Below, piece by piece: positions 50,517 to 58,876 of a stretch of DNA of 64,000 nt (positions within the stretch are counted from its first letter, which is position 1; each line of letters opens with the position of its first letter). This DNA comes from Legionellales bacterium. GTDB taxonomy: Bacteria; Pseudomonadota; Gammaproteobacteria; UBA1113. A model generated the notes under the pieces. The model searched no databases. It had not been told where the DNA came from and saw nothing but the letters and a program-made list of their open reading frames with translations. A program made the position numbers and the translations under genes. The DNA is taken from positions 1 to 64,000 of the forward strand of contig PAPY01000008.1 in assembly GCA_002709565.1 (NCBI GenBank), in the 5' to 3' direction.

Positions 50517-50978
50517 CTATTTGTAGGGCGACGGCGTTGGTAATTGGGTGGGGTCGGGGATTTGGCCCGGGCCAGGAGGTGGTGATTTGGGCTCAGGCTT
50601 CGTTTCATGGTCGCTGCTGTTCTTCTGGGCTAGTGATACTTCTACTATACTGGCTGACTCAAACGCTTCAGCCGTCTCCATCACTTCGACTGCGGCAGTG
50701 AAGACATTCTCAATGCCGGCATCTGCGGCTGCGCCTTGGGGGGTATTTTCTCGGGTATGGTTGTGAACAGTGAGTTTACCGTCTTGTTCGGCGTCAATGA
50801 TGGCAGCAGTGGCAATATAGCCTTTAGCGTTCGTATCCATGCCGAGACCTCGAGCGATTACGGCAAAAGAGCCGTTATCCTCTTGATTTTCATGGGATTT
50901 TTCTTCCTGCTTGGGGGATGGCTGGGGTTGCTCTTCAGCCAATTCGCGCATCCGTTCTCGTTTAGATTTACCTGCCAT
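50517..50978 (-). CDS. Hypothetical acidic protein with proline-rich tail
   Basis: The 153-residue protein is not recognised. It has a basic start (MAGKSKRERMREL), a Gln/Glu/Pro-rich stretch, a more regular centre (GYIATAAIIDAEQDGKLTVH) and a tail of Pro, Gly and Ser (PPPGPGQIPDPTQLPTPSPYK). AGGA lies before the ATG. It stands alone between the symporter and metX genes. Low complexity makes it less certain; it may be a surface or secreted protein. Confidence 0.55.
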   Translation of the reverse strand: MAGKSKRERMRELAEEQPQPSPKQEEKSHENQEDNGSFAVIARGLGMDTNAKGYIATAAIIDAEQDGKLTVHNHTRENTPQGAAADAGIENVFTAAVEVMETAEAFESASIVEVSLAQKNSSDHETKPEPKSPPPGPGQIPDPTQLPTPSPYK

Positions 50979-51104
50979 GAGTGTCCTGCCTGGTTAATAA
51001 TTGGTTAGTCATAGGTGGAGTATAGTGAAATAGTCTGAATGTTTCCTTAAACCAGGCTTAACTCGCGCAAGTTATCTCTGAAAAAAACCGCAGAGATGGC
51101 TTAC

Positions 51105-52169
51105 CTAAACGGCTTTACCCAGCAAAAAGTCCCGAATTGCCTCAGCAATGGTTTCATCAGCATAGAATGCATCATGACCGTAAGGGGAATTATGCTCCAA
51201 AAATGACACATCCACGCCATTGGCCTTGAGCTTGGCATAGAGCTCTTGTTGTTGTTCAGGGGGGAAGAGTAGATCAGAGTTCACAGAGACGATGAGGCAC
51301 TGGGCGCTAACCCGTTTGAACGGTTCATCACTGTCTTGATAGCCCTGACAGACATCAAATTCATCCATGGCATCAATCAAGCGAATATAAGCGTTAACAT
51401 CAAATTTATTCGCAAATTTCTCGGCATTGTAATTTAAGTAATTGGTCAAATCGTCTTTTTCCCGAAAGCGGCTATTTAACTCATCGGGGTGGCGATAGCT
51501 CAACAAGCCGAATTTGCGCATGGTGGTGAAGGCTTTAGTGGGTGGCTCATCATAATAACCCTCATTCCAGTTTGGATCTAAGCGGATAATTTCTTTTTGT
51601 ACCCGGTGAGTGGCAATGCTTAATGGATAAGCACGATAACAAGATGATACGGATATTAGTCGTTCAACATCTGTTGGGAACTTTATGGTATAAGCGAGGC
51701 TCAGCATTGCCCCCATGGAATTACCAACAATGGCGTAGAGTTTGTTCAGTCCCAAATGTTCAAGTAATTGCTGCTGGGAATTCACCATGTCATTGATGGT
51801 GATGGAGGGAAAGTCTTGTTGGTAGGCTTTGTCGGTTTCAGGATTATGGCTGATAGGACTCGAAGAGCCAAAACAACTACCGAGGTTATTGATGCAAATG
51901 ACGTAATACTTATCGGTATCGATAGATTTGCCGGGACCGACGATGGCTTCCCACCAACCTTTACTGGGATCCTTGTCATGGGAAGCAATGTGGCTACCGC
52001 TGGACAGAGCATGGTGAATCAAGATGACATTATCTTTGGCGGGCGTTAATTCGCCGTAGGTCTCATAGACCAATTCTAAGGGTTGGATAAAACTACCGTG
52101 CTCGCAGGCAAAGGGAGTATCGCTGGTGTATTTAAATTTACCGTCGTCTAATTCAGTAACTGTATTCAT
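51105..52169 (-). CDS. metX: Homoserine O-acetyltransferase-like enzyme (MetX family)
   Basis: The 354-residue alpha/beta-hydrolase-fold enzyme has the nucleophile serine in IVGNSMGAMLSLAYT near 152, an aspartate/histidine pair in SDLLFPPEQQQE and SPYGHDAFYAD, and INNLGSCFGSSSPIS near 100. MetX activates homoserine for methionine synthesis. The motif around the serine differs from the usual GGSMGGMQ, so acetyl versus succinyl use, or another acceptor, is open. Its upstream leader can form a nested hairpin. Confidence 0.85.
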   Translation of the reverse strand: MNTVTELDDGKFKYTSDTPFACEHGSFIQPLELVYETYGELTPAKDNVILIHHALSSGSHIASHDKDPSKGWWEAIVGPGKSIDTDKYYVICINNLGSCFGSSSPISHNPETDKAYQQDFPSITINDMVNSQQQLLEHLGLNKLYAIVGNSMGAMLSLAYTIKFPTDVERLISVSSCYRAYPLSIATHRVQKEIIRLDPNWNEGYYDEPPTKAFTTMRKFGLLSYRHPDELNSRFREKDDLTNYLNYNAEKFANKFDVNAYIRLIDAMDEFDVCQGYQDSDEPFKRVSAQCLIVSVNSDLLFPPEQQQELYAKLKANGVDVSFLEHNSPYGHDAFYADETIAEAIRDFLLGKAV

Positions 52170-52278
52170 CGATGGTCTCGCAAATAGGAAGCATTCTATA
52201 GTTTCGCTTCGTCAAAGTCTAATGGGGGCCGTCTAGATAGCCACGCCAGCTAAGCTGGAAATTCCCATTGCGCGAGAC
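52170..52278 (-). promoter_or_regulatory. Candidate structured 5' leader of metX
   Basis: On the metX strand three nested pairings are possible: GTCTCGC (52272-52278) with GCGAGAC (52175-52181), AATGGG (52264-52269) with CCCATT (52221-52226), and a CCAGCT-T-AGCTGG hairpin (52246-52258). The outer 3' arm lies five bases before the metX ATG and could mask the ribosome site. No known SAM riboswitch consensus is recognised. Confidence 0.35.
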
Positions 52279-52348
52279 GTTAAACGGAGGCCGCTAGTAT
52301 TTGTTGAAATAAGGTATACACTACAAGTAAGGGCCAATAGGAGATGCA

Positions 52349-53068
52349 ATGTCAGTTTCAGCGCAGTTTGAATTACCGCCTGGCCGTCTGCTGGGGAGGC
52401 ACTACCGTGTGATAGAATTTTTAGGGCACGGCTGGGAAGGTGAGGTCTACAAAGTCGAGGAGACTGCCACGGGTATTATTCGTGCCGCTAAATTATTCTA
52501 CAAAAACCGCTATGAATTCAAACAACGTACCCCCATAAGTTACGCCAAAAAACTCTATAAGCTCAGGGCTTGCCCCATTGTCATTCAATATCACCACCAG
52601 GATATTGTTTCTGTAAAAGGCGAAACTATCGACTTTTTGGTGTCGGATTTAGCGGATGGTGAGGTATTATCGGATTATATTGCTGAACAACCGCAACGGC
52701 GTATACAGCCCTTCGAGGCGCTGCATTTGTTCTATGCCATTGTCCAAGGCGTTGAGCATATTCACTTCTTGGGAGAGTATCATGGCGATATCCACGCAGA
52801 TAATATCATGGTGCAACGCAAAGGCTTGCATTTTGACGTTAAGCTGATTGACTTGCGTCATTTAGGTCGGCCAAGCAGACAGCAAATTCAACATGATGTT
52901 TATGACCTGATAGCGTTATTTTATCAAATGATCGGTGGCTTAAAATATTATCATCGTATGCCAGAAAATATCAAAGCTATTATCCTAGGTCGTAAACAGT
53001 CCCTGATTAACAAACATTTCAAGATGGCAGGTCATCTGCGCCTATTTATGGAAAACCTTGAATGGTAA
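52349..53068 (+). CDS. Minimal Ser/Thr protein kinase-like protein
   Basis: The 239-residue protein keeps the main kinase motifs: a glycine loop FLGHGWEGEVYKV near 25, the ATP lysine in RAAKLFYKN near 48, the catalytic loop YHGDIHADNIMV near 145 (HRD replaced by HGD) and the metal-binding aspartate in LIDLRHLG near 168 (DFG replaced by DLR). The C-lobe is short. These variants are found in atypical and effector-type kinases. AGGAG precedes the ATG. No substrate or regulator is adjacent. Confidence 0.8.
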   Translation: MSVSAQFELPPGRLLGRHYRVIEFLGHGWEGEVYKVEETATGIIRAAKLFYKNRYEFKQRTPISYAKKLYKLRACPIVIQYHHQDIVSVKGETIDFLVSDLADGEVLSDYIAEQPQRRIQPFEALHLFYAIVQGVEHIHFLGEYHGDIHADNIMVQRKGLHFDVKLIDLRHLGRPSRQQIQHDVYDLIALFYQMIGGLKYYHRMPENIKAIILGRKQSLINKHFKMAGHLRLFMENLEW

Positions 53069-53069
53069 G

Positions 53070-53273
53070 CTAACAATCATCGTTGTAATCATCAAGATAA
53101 TCCGCCAGCATGTTCCGTAGTTTTTTGCTTTCAAGCAACTCTTCAATACGCCGCCGCTTGGCGAGGGGATCCAGTTTCAGCATTGTATCCGCTTCAACAA
53201 AGTTATCGTTTATATCGTCGGTCAATAGCGCGTCATCAAAGTCATCCACTTGATAGATTTCATGTGTTGCCAT
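53070..53273 (-). CDS. Small conserved protein, PA3496-like
   Basis: The 67-residue product starts at ATG 53273 with AGAGGA upstream. It is acidic in the first half (DDFDDALLTDDINDNF) and has a basic-then-acidic helix RRRIEELLESKKLRNMLADYL before DDYNDDC. This helix resembles a small gammaproteobacterial family of putative envelope proteins. A longer in-frame ORF extends upstream but lacks a ribosome site. It converges with the kinase gene, ending one base beyond it. Confidence 0.65.
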   Translation of the reverse strand: MATHEIYQVDDFDDALLTDDINDNFVEADTMLKLDPLAKRRRIEELLESKKLRNMLADYLDDYNDDC

Positions 53274-53428
53274 TATTGTTATCCTCTGGTTATCAATAGG
53301 GGCATTGTTAGTGGCTACTGCTATAGATGCCGTCTGTAGACAACGGCATTGACGTCGTTGGCCACTATTTTTTGCTATATAGCGCAATTTTAGCAGGCTG
53401 TAAATCTTTTTTTGCTTGGCAATGAAAA

Positions 53429-54217
53429 TTATCTGAGTCCGGCTAGTTTGTGATACCACTGCGGCAAATGCCAACGCTGATGGGCAAGGTAATCAATAGA
53501 GAGTTTTCCGGCCCCTGTGACGGCGAAGACGAGGGTAAAGACTATCCATAGGGTGGGGTACTCCCAACCACCACCCGGGTTGGCCCAAATATAGCCTAAG
53601 GTAAAGTGGGCGCCGAGATAAGTGGCGATGAATAAGTACAGTGCTGTACATATTGCCCCTAGACGAGTCAATAAGCCTAAACCGATAGCGATAGCACCGG
53701 CAATTTCACAGACACCTGCCAAGGCGACGAAGAATTCAGGCATAGGCACGCCAAGGGTGACAAAGGCGCTGACATCTTGCATAAAAGGCTCGGGGCCAGC
53801 TAATAATTTTTCGCTACCATGGGCCATTAAATTAAAGCCTAAGTAGAGCCGGATAAAGGTCATGACGCCTGCCCAGATAGAATAAACCTCTTTATGCTGG
53901 GATAAATACACGAGCAAGGCAATGAACAGCAGTAATAACTGTACGCCAGCTAAACACACCACGGGCACAATGTCATGGATGCCAGCGATGCGCAGCGTAG
54001 TCACTACCATTAATCCCGAGACCAACAAGCCCAGTTCATGGTGCCTCAAGGCGAGTAGTAAGGATACACTGGATAAGATTAGGAAGCCCGTAAGAGAGGT
54101 TAGCAGCCAGGTTTGCTCAGCCCAACTGAAGGGATTTAAGAATAACCCAATGATAATGTTTACCAGGGATAAACATAACGCAAAACTAATTAGGACTGGA
54201 AGCCATTTTTTGCCCAT
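53429..54217 (-). CDS. DoxX-family membrane protein
   Basis: The 262-residue protein has seven or eight hydrophobic segments. The C-terminal ~130 residues fit the DoxX domain: RLYLGFNLMAHGSEKLLAG, VALAGVCEIAGAIAIGLGLL and FTLGYIWANPGGGWEYP. The first ~110 residues add an extra four-helix membrane part of unknown role. DoxX proteins are linked to quinone or redox functions, but no reaction can be assigned here. Confidence 0.85.
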   Translation of the reverse strand: MGKKWLPVLISFALCLSLVNIIIGLFLNPFSWAEQTWLLTSLTGFLILSSVSLLLALRHHELGLLVSGLMVVTTLRIAGIHDIVPVVCLAGVQLLLLFIALLVYLSQHKEVYSIWAGVMTFIRLYLGFNLMAHGSEKLLAGPEPFMQDVSAFVTLGVPMPEFFVALAGVCEIAGAIAIGLGLLTRLGAICTALYLFIATYLGAHFTLGYIWANPGGGWEYPTLWIVFTLVFAVTGAGKLSIDYLAHQRWHLPQWYHKLAGLR

Positions 54218-54288
54218 AATTACACCTATGTATTAGGTATAATTATAGCCAATCGTGATTTTAACGAGCTAAGTGAACCTTAATCGAG

Positions 54289-54525
54289 CTAACTGCCGCT
54301 GAATGCTCCGGTGATAAAACCACCTGCTGCGATAACTCGTTCGGCAGCAGATTGATTACTGTTGGACTGGGCCTGGGCAATGCTGACAGATTGGTGAGAA
54401 TCATCGTGAGTGTGGGTTGTGGCTAACTGTTCGGTATCTTGCTCTGGTAGGGCACAACCGCTGAAGGTCAGCACAGTGAAGATTAAGGTAATTGCCAAAC
54501 TGCCACGTTTCATCGTCGGTTCCAT
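54289..54525 (-). CDS. Small lipoprotein
   Basis: The 78-residue precursor has a basic start (MKRGS), a hydrophobic core (LAITLIFTVL) and a lipobox TFSGC, so acylation and cleavage before the cysteine are expected. The mature peptide is polar, rich in His, Gln and Ser (THTHDDSHQS). AAGGAG lies eight bases before ATG 54525. Function unknown. Confidence 0.75.
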   Translation of the reverse strand: MEPTMKRGSLAITLIFTVLTFSGCALPEQDTEQLATTHTHDDSHQSVSIAQAQSNSNQSAAERVIAAGGFITGAFSGS

Positions 54526-54619
54526 ACTATCGTCTCCTTACCATCGACCACGAGTCCAAAGATTTTTCTATCATACGGCTTGTGGGGGGCAGGTGCAAGG
54601 GGTAGGGCTTAACAGTAGT

Positions 54620-54845
54620 AAGTTACATTACATACTGCGTATGTCGGTTGACAGCCGAATTTCAGGATATGCAATGTAACTTCTGAACAGCAATTCCCGC
54701 TAAAAGCGGGGAATTGCTTCCCAAGTACTATCGCCAGCGCGGCCAAGCCGCACGTATGGCGACCAAAGGGGGAAAATCGCGATTTCCCCCTTTGGAAACC
54801 CCCATCGCGAGATGTTCAGCCTGTCACCCGAGGTTCGCAGAACAT
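54620..54845. repeat. Array of palindromic hairpins
   Basis: This gap of 360 bases between the lipoprotein and scoB genes holds no ORF. It contains a long inverted repeat (54620-54634 with 54668-54682, AAGTTACATT and AATGTAACTT), a GCAATTCCCGCT hairpin (54690-54717), a TCGCCA/TGGCGA stem enclosing GCGGC-CAA-GCCGC (54731-54762), a G5/C5 palindrome (54763-54795) and an ATGTTC/GAACAT hairpin beyond 54812. The middle pair is related to the element at the fimV 3' end. Confidence 0.75.
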
Positions 54846-54885
54846 AGGGGGGCGGGAGCCGCTGACTCCTGAATGTATACTATCG

Positions 54886-55542
54886 CTATAACACCATCTC
54901 TCTCACCTCACCGTCGATGACTAATTTGCCTGAGGTGAGTGACTGGATGGTTTCAATCTCAACGCCAGGGGCGCGTTCACGCAAGTGAAATGCACCATCA
55001 TAGATCTCTAGTACGGCTAAGTCGGTGACGACTTTGTTGATGCAATTCACTCCAGTTAAGGGTAAGGTGCATTTATCGAGTAATTTGGACTCGCCTTGTT
55101 TGTTGGCGTGGGCCATGGCAACCACAATATTACGGGCGCCGGCGACTAAATCCATAGCGCCCCCCATGCCTTTGACTAATTTGCCGGGAATCATATAAGA
55201 CGCGATATCGCCGTTCACATCCACCTCAAAGGCACCAAGCACGGTCAAGTCCACATGGCCACCTCTAATCATGGCAAAACTTTCAGCGGATGAAAAAAAC
55301 GCTGCACCAGTTGCGGTGGTGACGGTTTCTTTGCCGGCATTAATCAAATCAGGATCAACCGCGTCCTCTGTTGGATATGGTCCCATGCCCAGCAGACCGT
55401 TCTCAGATTGCAACATCACATTGACGCCGGTTGGGATATAGTTAGCGACTAAAGTCGGGATACCGATGCCCAAATTGACATAATAACCGTCTTGTAATTC
55501 TTGGGCGATACGTTGGGCAATTTGTTCGCGGGTTAACGCCAT
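54886..55542 (-). CDS. scoB: 3-oxoacid CoA-transferase subunit B
   Basis: The 218-residue subunit carries the catalytic glutamate in QSENGLLGMGPYP near residue 47 and the glycine-rich GGHVDLTVLGAFEVD. With subunit A it moves CoA from succinyl-CoA to acetoacetate or a similar 3-oxoacid, feeding ketone bodies into the TCA cycle. It follows scoA after two bases. Confidence 0.95.
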   Translation of the reverse strand: MALTREQIAQRIAQELQDGYYVNLGIGIPTLVANYIPTGVNVMLQSENGLLGMGPYPTEDAVDPDLINAGKETVTTATGAAFFSSAESFAMIRGGHVDLTVLGAFEVDVNGDIASYMIPGKLVKGMGGAMDLVAGARNIVVAMAHANKQGESKLLDKCTLPLTGVNCINKVVTDLAVLEIYDGAFHLRERAPGVEIETIQSLTSGKLVIDGEVREMVL

Positions 55543-55544
55543 AA

Positions 55545-56243
55545 TTAACTCCTCACAGTGCGACGCTCAATGCGTTTTTCAAAGTTACCTTGAATGACCC
55601 GTTGTACATAAATACCGGGAGTGTGGATGTGGTCAGGATCTAATTCACCGGCTTCGACGATTTCTTCCACTTCGGCGACCGTGATCTTACCGGCAGTGGC
55701 CATCATTGGATTAAAATTTTGGGTAGTTTTGCGATAGATTAAATTACCCATAGTGTCGGCCTTCCAAGCTTTGACTAAGGCAAAGTCCGCAGTGAGGGCA
55801 GTTTCCATAATATAGGGCCTGCCATCAAACTCCCGTACTTCTTTGTCATCACCCACGGGGGTGCCGTAGCCCGTGGCAGTATAGAATGCTGGGATGCCAG
55901 CACCGCCAGCACGAATTTTTTCGGCTAAACTGCCTTGGGGGGTGAGAATGACGTCCATTTCACCGCTGATAGAGAGCTCTTCAAATAAGGCATTTTCGCC
56001 AACATAAGAAGCAATCATGGTGCTGATTTGGCGTTTTTCTAGCAAAATACCTAACCCAAAACCATCCACACCGGCATTGTTAGAGATACAGGTAAGACCC
56101 GTCACTCCCATATCATGAACCCGTTGAATTAAGCCCTCTGGGATCCCGCATAGGCCAAAGCCACCGACCATCAGGGTCATATTATTGTCCAAACCGGCCA
56201 GGGCCGCGTTATAGTCATTGACAACTTTATTGAAACCGCTCAC
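55545..56243 (-). CDS. scoA: 3-oxoacid CoA-transferase subunit A
   Basis: The 232-residue subunit has the family signature MVGGFGLCGIPEGLIQ near 25 and the GGAGIPAFYTATGYGT region near 110. It starts at GTG 56243 with GAGG upstream. It forms an operon with scoB. Substrate range is not certain; succinyl-CoA:acetoacetate transfer is the usual activity. Confidence 0.95.
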   Translation of the reverse strand: MSGFNKVVNDYNAALAGLDNNMTLMVGGFGLCGIPEGLIQRVHDMGVTGLTCISNNAGVDGFGLGILLEKRQISTMIASYVGENALFEELSISGEMDVILTPQGSLAEKIRAGGAGIPAFYTATGYGTPVGDDKEVREFDGRPYIMETALTADFALVKAWKADTMGNLIYRKTTQNFNPMMATAGKITVAEVEEIVEAGELDPDHIHTPGIYVQRVIQGNFEKRIERRTVRS

Positions 56244-56325
56244 TTGTTACCTCGCTGGTTTTCTCCAAGAGCTATATGGTACATTATAGAACTTCTGATG
56301 AAATTGATAGGGCCATTAATTGGGC

Positions 56326-57576
56326 ATGTTTAAACCAACGTCATTTTTTATTGGCCTGCGTTACACGCGCGCCAAACGGCGCAGTTTCTTTGTGTCATTT
56401 ATTTCTCTCGTGTCTATGTTGGGCATTGCGTTTGGGGTGATGGTACTCATCACCGTGCTGTCAGTCATGAATGGCTTTGATGAACAAATTCGTAATCGCG
56501 TGTTTGGCATGGCCATGCAAGTGGGGGTTGGGACTTTTGATAACAACCTTACAGATTGGCAGGCGCTGGATAAACGCTTGCAACAAATGCCAGAGGTAGA
56601 AGAAACCGCACCCTATGTCGCTAATCAAGTGATGTTAACTGCCATGGGACAAGTGCATCCGTCGATGTTGTTTGGCATTGAACCTGAGCGAGAGGCTAAC
56701 GTCTCAGTACTCGACAAAAGTATGGTGCAGGGCAGTGTGAATGCGCTAAAACCTGGTAGCTTTGGTATTGTGATGGGGCAAGAGCTAGCTGCTAGTTTGG
56801 GCTTGATGGTGGGAGACAAAGTCACGGTAGTAACACCCCAAGGTGCAGTGTCACCGGTGGGCTTTATTCCACGCTTTAAGCGTTTTACCGTGGTGGGAAT
56901 TTTCAACGTTGGCAAGGGTTTTGGTTTTGATAATGTGTATTCATTTATTAGCATGAAAGATGCGCAAACTTTATTCCAAAAAGGCGATGCGATTACTGCG
57001 GTGCGTTTGAAGCTTAAAGATCTATACCAAGCACCCAATGTCTCACAACAATTACGGGAGATGTTGCCTGCCAGTTATCTTATTAGTGATTGGACGGAAC
57101 AATACGGCGCGTTTCTTGAAGCAGTCAGTCTCGAGAAAACCATGATGCTAATTATTCTCTCCCTGATAGTGTTGATTGCGGCATTTAATTTGATCTCAAG
57201 TTTGGTGATGGTAGTGAACGAAAAGAACGCTGATATTGCTATTTTACGCACCATCGGCGCTAAACCCAGAACTATCATGGGTATTTTTATGGTGCAGGGT
57301 ATGGTGATTGGTATCGTAGGAACTATTCTAGGGTTAGTCTTGGGTATTGCCTTAGCACTCAATGTCACGACTATTGTCTCGGCCTTACAAGATTTATTGC
57401 ACGTGCAATTATTGTCGTCCAGTGTGTATTTTGTTGATTACTTACCGTCGCGAATTGAAATGGGTGACGTGGTAACCACCTGCTCGATTGCCTTGGTGTT
57501 GAGTTTAGTGGCGACTATCATCCCTGCCTGGATGGGCTCCAAAGTGCGGCCAGTGGAGGCACTGCGTTATGAATGA
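56326..57576 (+). CDS. lolC: Lipoprotein-releasing ABC transporter permease (LolC/LolE)
   Basis: The 416-residue permease has one N-terminal membrane segment (FVSFISLVSMLGIAFGVMVL), a periplasmic domain of about 220 residues and three C-terminal segments, the LolC/FtsX layout. It extracts lipoproteins from the inner membrane for LolA. Only one permease gene is present, so the complex may be a LolF-like homodimer. The end overlaps lolD by eight bases. Confidence 0.94.
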   Translation: MFKPTSFFIGLRYTRAKRRSFFVSFISLVSMLGIAFGVMVLITVLSVMNGFDEQIRNRVFGMAMQVGVGTFDNNLTDWQALDKRLQQMPEVEETAPYVANQVMLTAMGQVHPSMLFGIEPEREANVSVLDKSMVQGSVNALKPGSFGIVMGQELAASLGLMVGDKVTVVTPQGAVSPVGFIPRFKRFTVVGIFNVGKGFGFDNVYSFISMKDAQTLFQKGDAITAVRLKLKDLYQAPNVSQQLREMLPASYLISDWTEQYGAFLEAVSLEKTMMLIILSLIVLIAAFNLISSLVMVVNEKNADIAILRTIGAKPRTIMGIFMVQGMVIGIVGTILGLVLGIALALNVTTIVSALQDLLHVQLLSSSVYFVDYLPSRIEMGDVVTTCSIALVLSLVATIIPAWMGSKVRPVEALRYE

Positions 57577-58261
57577 TGTCACTCATGGTTTTGCACTGCA
57601 GTGCCAGCACATTGCCAAGACTTATCATGATGGCAAGCTTGAGGTGCCGGTACTGAACGATGTCGACTTTGCCGTTAAACCAGGTGAGCAGTTAGCTATC
57701 GTTGGTGCGTCGGGGGAAGGTAAGAGTACTTTGTTGCATGTGTTGGGTGGTTTAGATAAACCATCCAAGGGCAGTGTCTTAGTGGATGGGGTTGATGTTA
57801 ATCGCCTATCGGAGAAAAAACGCTGCCGTTTTCGCAATCAGAAGCTTGGTTTTGTTTATCAATTGCATCATCTTTTGTTCGAGTTTAGTGTCCTTGAAAA
57901 TGTCGCTATGCCCGTCTTGTTGGGACAGGGGGATGTAAGCGCTGCTATCGAAGCAGCAACTCAAGTGTTGGACAAAGTCGGTTTAAGTCATCGTCTCGAA
58001 CACAAAATCAGTGAAATTTCCGGTGGTGAGCGACAACGGGCAGCCATTGCTCGCGCGTTGGTGAATAATCCCAGTTGTGTATTAGCAGATGAACCGACGG
58101 GGAATCTTGATCATCGTACTGCTGACAAAGTCTATGATACGTTTCTTGAACTTAACCGCGAATACAATACCAGCATCATTATCGTTACCCATGACCCGCG
58201 TTTGGCCCAACGTATGGATAGAGTGCTAATTCTTGAAGGCGGTACCTTAATTGAAGCTTAA
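57569..58261 (+). CDS. lolD: Lipoprotein-releasing ABC transporter ATPase LolD
   Basis: The 230-residue ATPase has Walker A IVGASGEGKSTLLHVLGGL near 45, the signature EISGGERQRAAIARALV and Walker B VLADEPTGNLDHRT. The family-typical HHLLFEFSVLENVAMP is present. It powers the Lol permease encoded just upstream. Length matches the Escherichia coli protein. Confidence 0.97.
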   Translation: MNDVTHGFALQCQHIAKTYHDGKLEVPVLNDVDFAVKPGEQLAIVGASGEGKSTLLHVLGGLDKPSKGSVLVDGVDVNRLSEKKRCRFRNQKLGFVYQLHHLLFEFSVLENVAMPVLLGQGDVSAAIEAATQVLDKVGLSHRLEHKISEISGGERQRAAIARALVNNPSCVLADEPTGNLDHRTADKVYDTFLELNREYNTSIIIVTHDPRLAQRMDRVLILEGGTLIEA

Positions 58262-58266
58262 CGCAA

Positions 58267-58842
58267 TTAAAGCCGGCTTTTCGCACCAGTCTCTTTTTTG
58301 TTGCTGTCTTTGCGTTTAAAGAATAGTCTGCGGTGGCGTTCTTTACGGTGTTTCATGGCGCGAATGACCCAGAGGCGCCAGAACAATAGTATAAACCCAT
58401 AGCCTATCAGGGCTGCAATAATCCCACAAATCACTGATCCTAGTAGGAGAGGTTCCCAGATGCGCAGAAACTTCGTCTCTAGCCAATGTAAAGATAATTC
58501 CATATGAAAAGGCTCATGGGGAATACGTAAAATTGTCGTGCCGACTTTGTAGCAGAAGAAAAATATCGGCGGCATGGTAAAAGGATTGGTTATCCAGACC
58601 AAACACACCGAGATAGGCAAGTTACCGCGCCATAAGATAGCCAGGGCTGCAGCAACGACCATTTGAAATGGGATCGGCAGGAAGGCCGTAAACAAACCGA
58701 TGGCAAATGCTCGAGCTACACTGTGGCGGTTCATATGCCAGAGGTTTTCATTGTGCAAAATTGTACCGAACATTTGTAAATATTTATGTTCGCGAATCAA
58801 CTTGGGATCAGGCAAAAAACGTTTAAAGATATGTTTTGGCAT
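58267..58842 (-). CDS. DUF2062 membrane protein
   Basis: The 191-residue protein has three hydrophobic segments and the family features SVARAFAIGLFTAFLPIPFQ and VWITNPFTMPPIFFFCYKVG. The role of the family is unknown. The basic C-terminal tail (RRLFFKRKDSNKKETGAKSRL) is encoded partly by a diverged copy of the 41-nt dispersed repeat. ATG 58842 has AAAGG at good spacing. It converges with lolD and diverges from comEC. Confidence 0.88.
   Translation of the reverse strand: MPKHIFKRFLPDPKLIREHKYLQMFGTILHNENLWHMNRHSVARAFAIGLFTAFLPIPFQMVVAAALAILWRGNLPISVCLVWITNPFTMPPIFFFCYKVGTTILRIPHEPFHMELSLHWLETKFLRIWEPLLLGSVICGIIAALIGYGFILLFWRLWVIRAMKHRKERHRRLFFKRKDSNKKETGAKSRL
58273..58289 (-). repeat. 41-nt dispersed repeat, diverged copy 3 inside a CDS
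   Basis: The 17-base core CTGGTGCGAAAAGCCGG is identical to copy 1 (5759-5799), and the flanking sequence to about 58306 is partly similar. It encodes the last residues of the DUF2062 protein. Confidence 0.55.
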
Positions 58843-58876
58843 TCGCATCCTTTATGTGTTTGTATATAATAATCCA

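Noticed and set aside
52170-52278. Known SAM-I or SAM-II riboswitch
   Set aside because: The conserved core bases of those classes are not visible; only a generic structured leader can be proposed.
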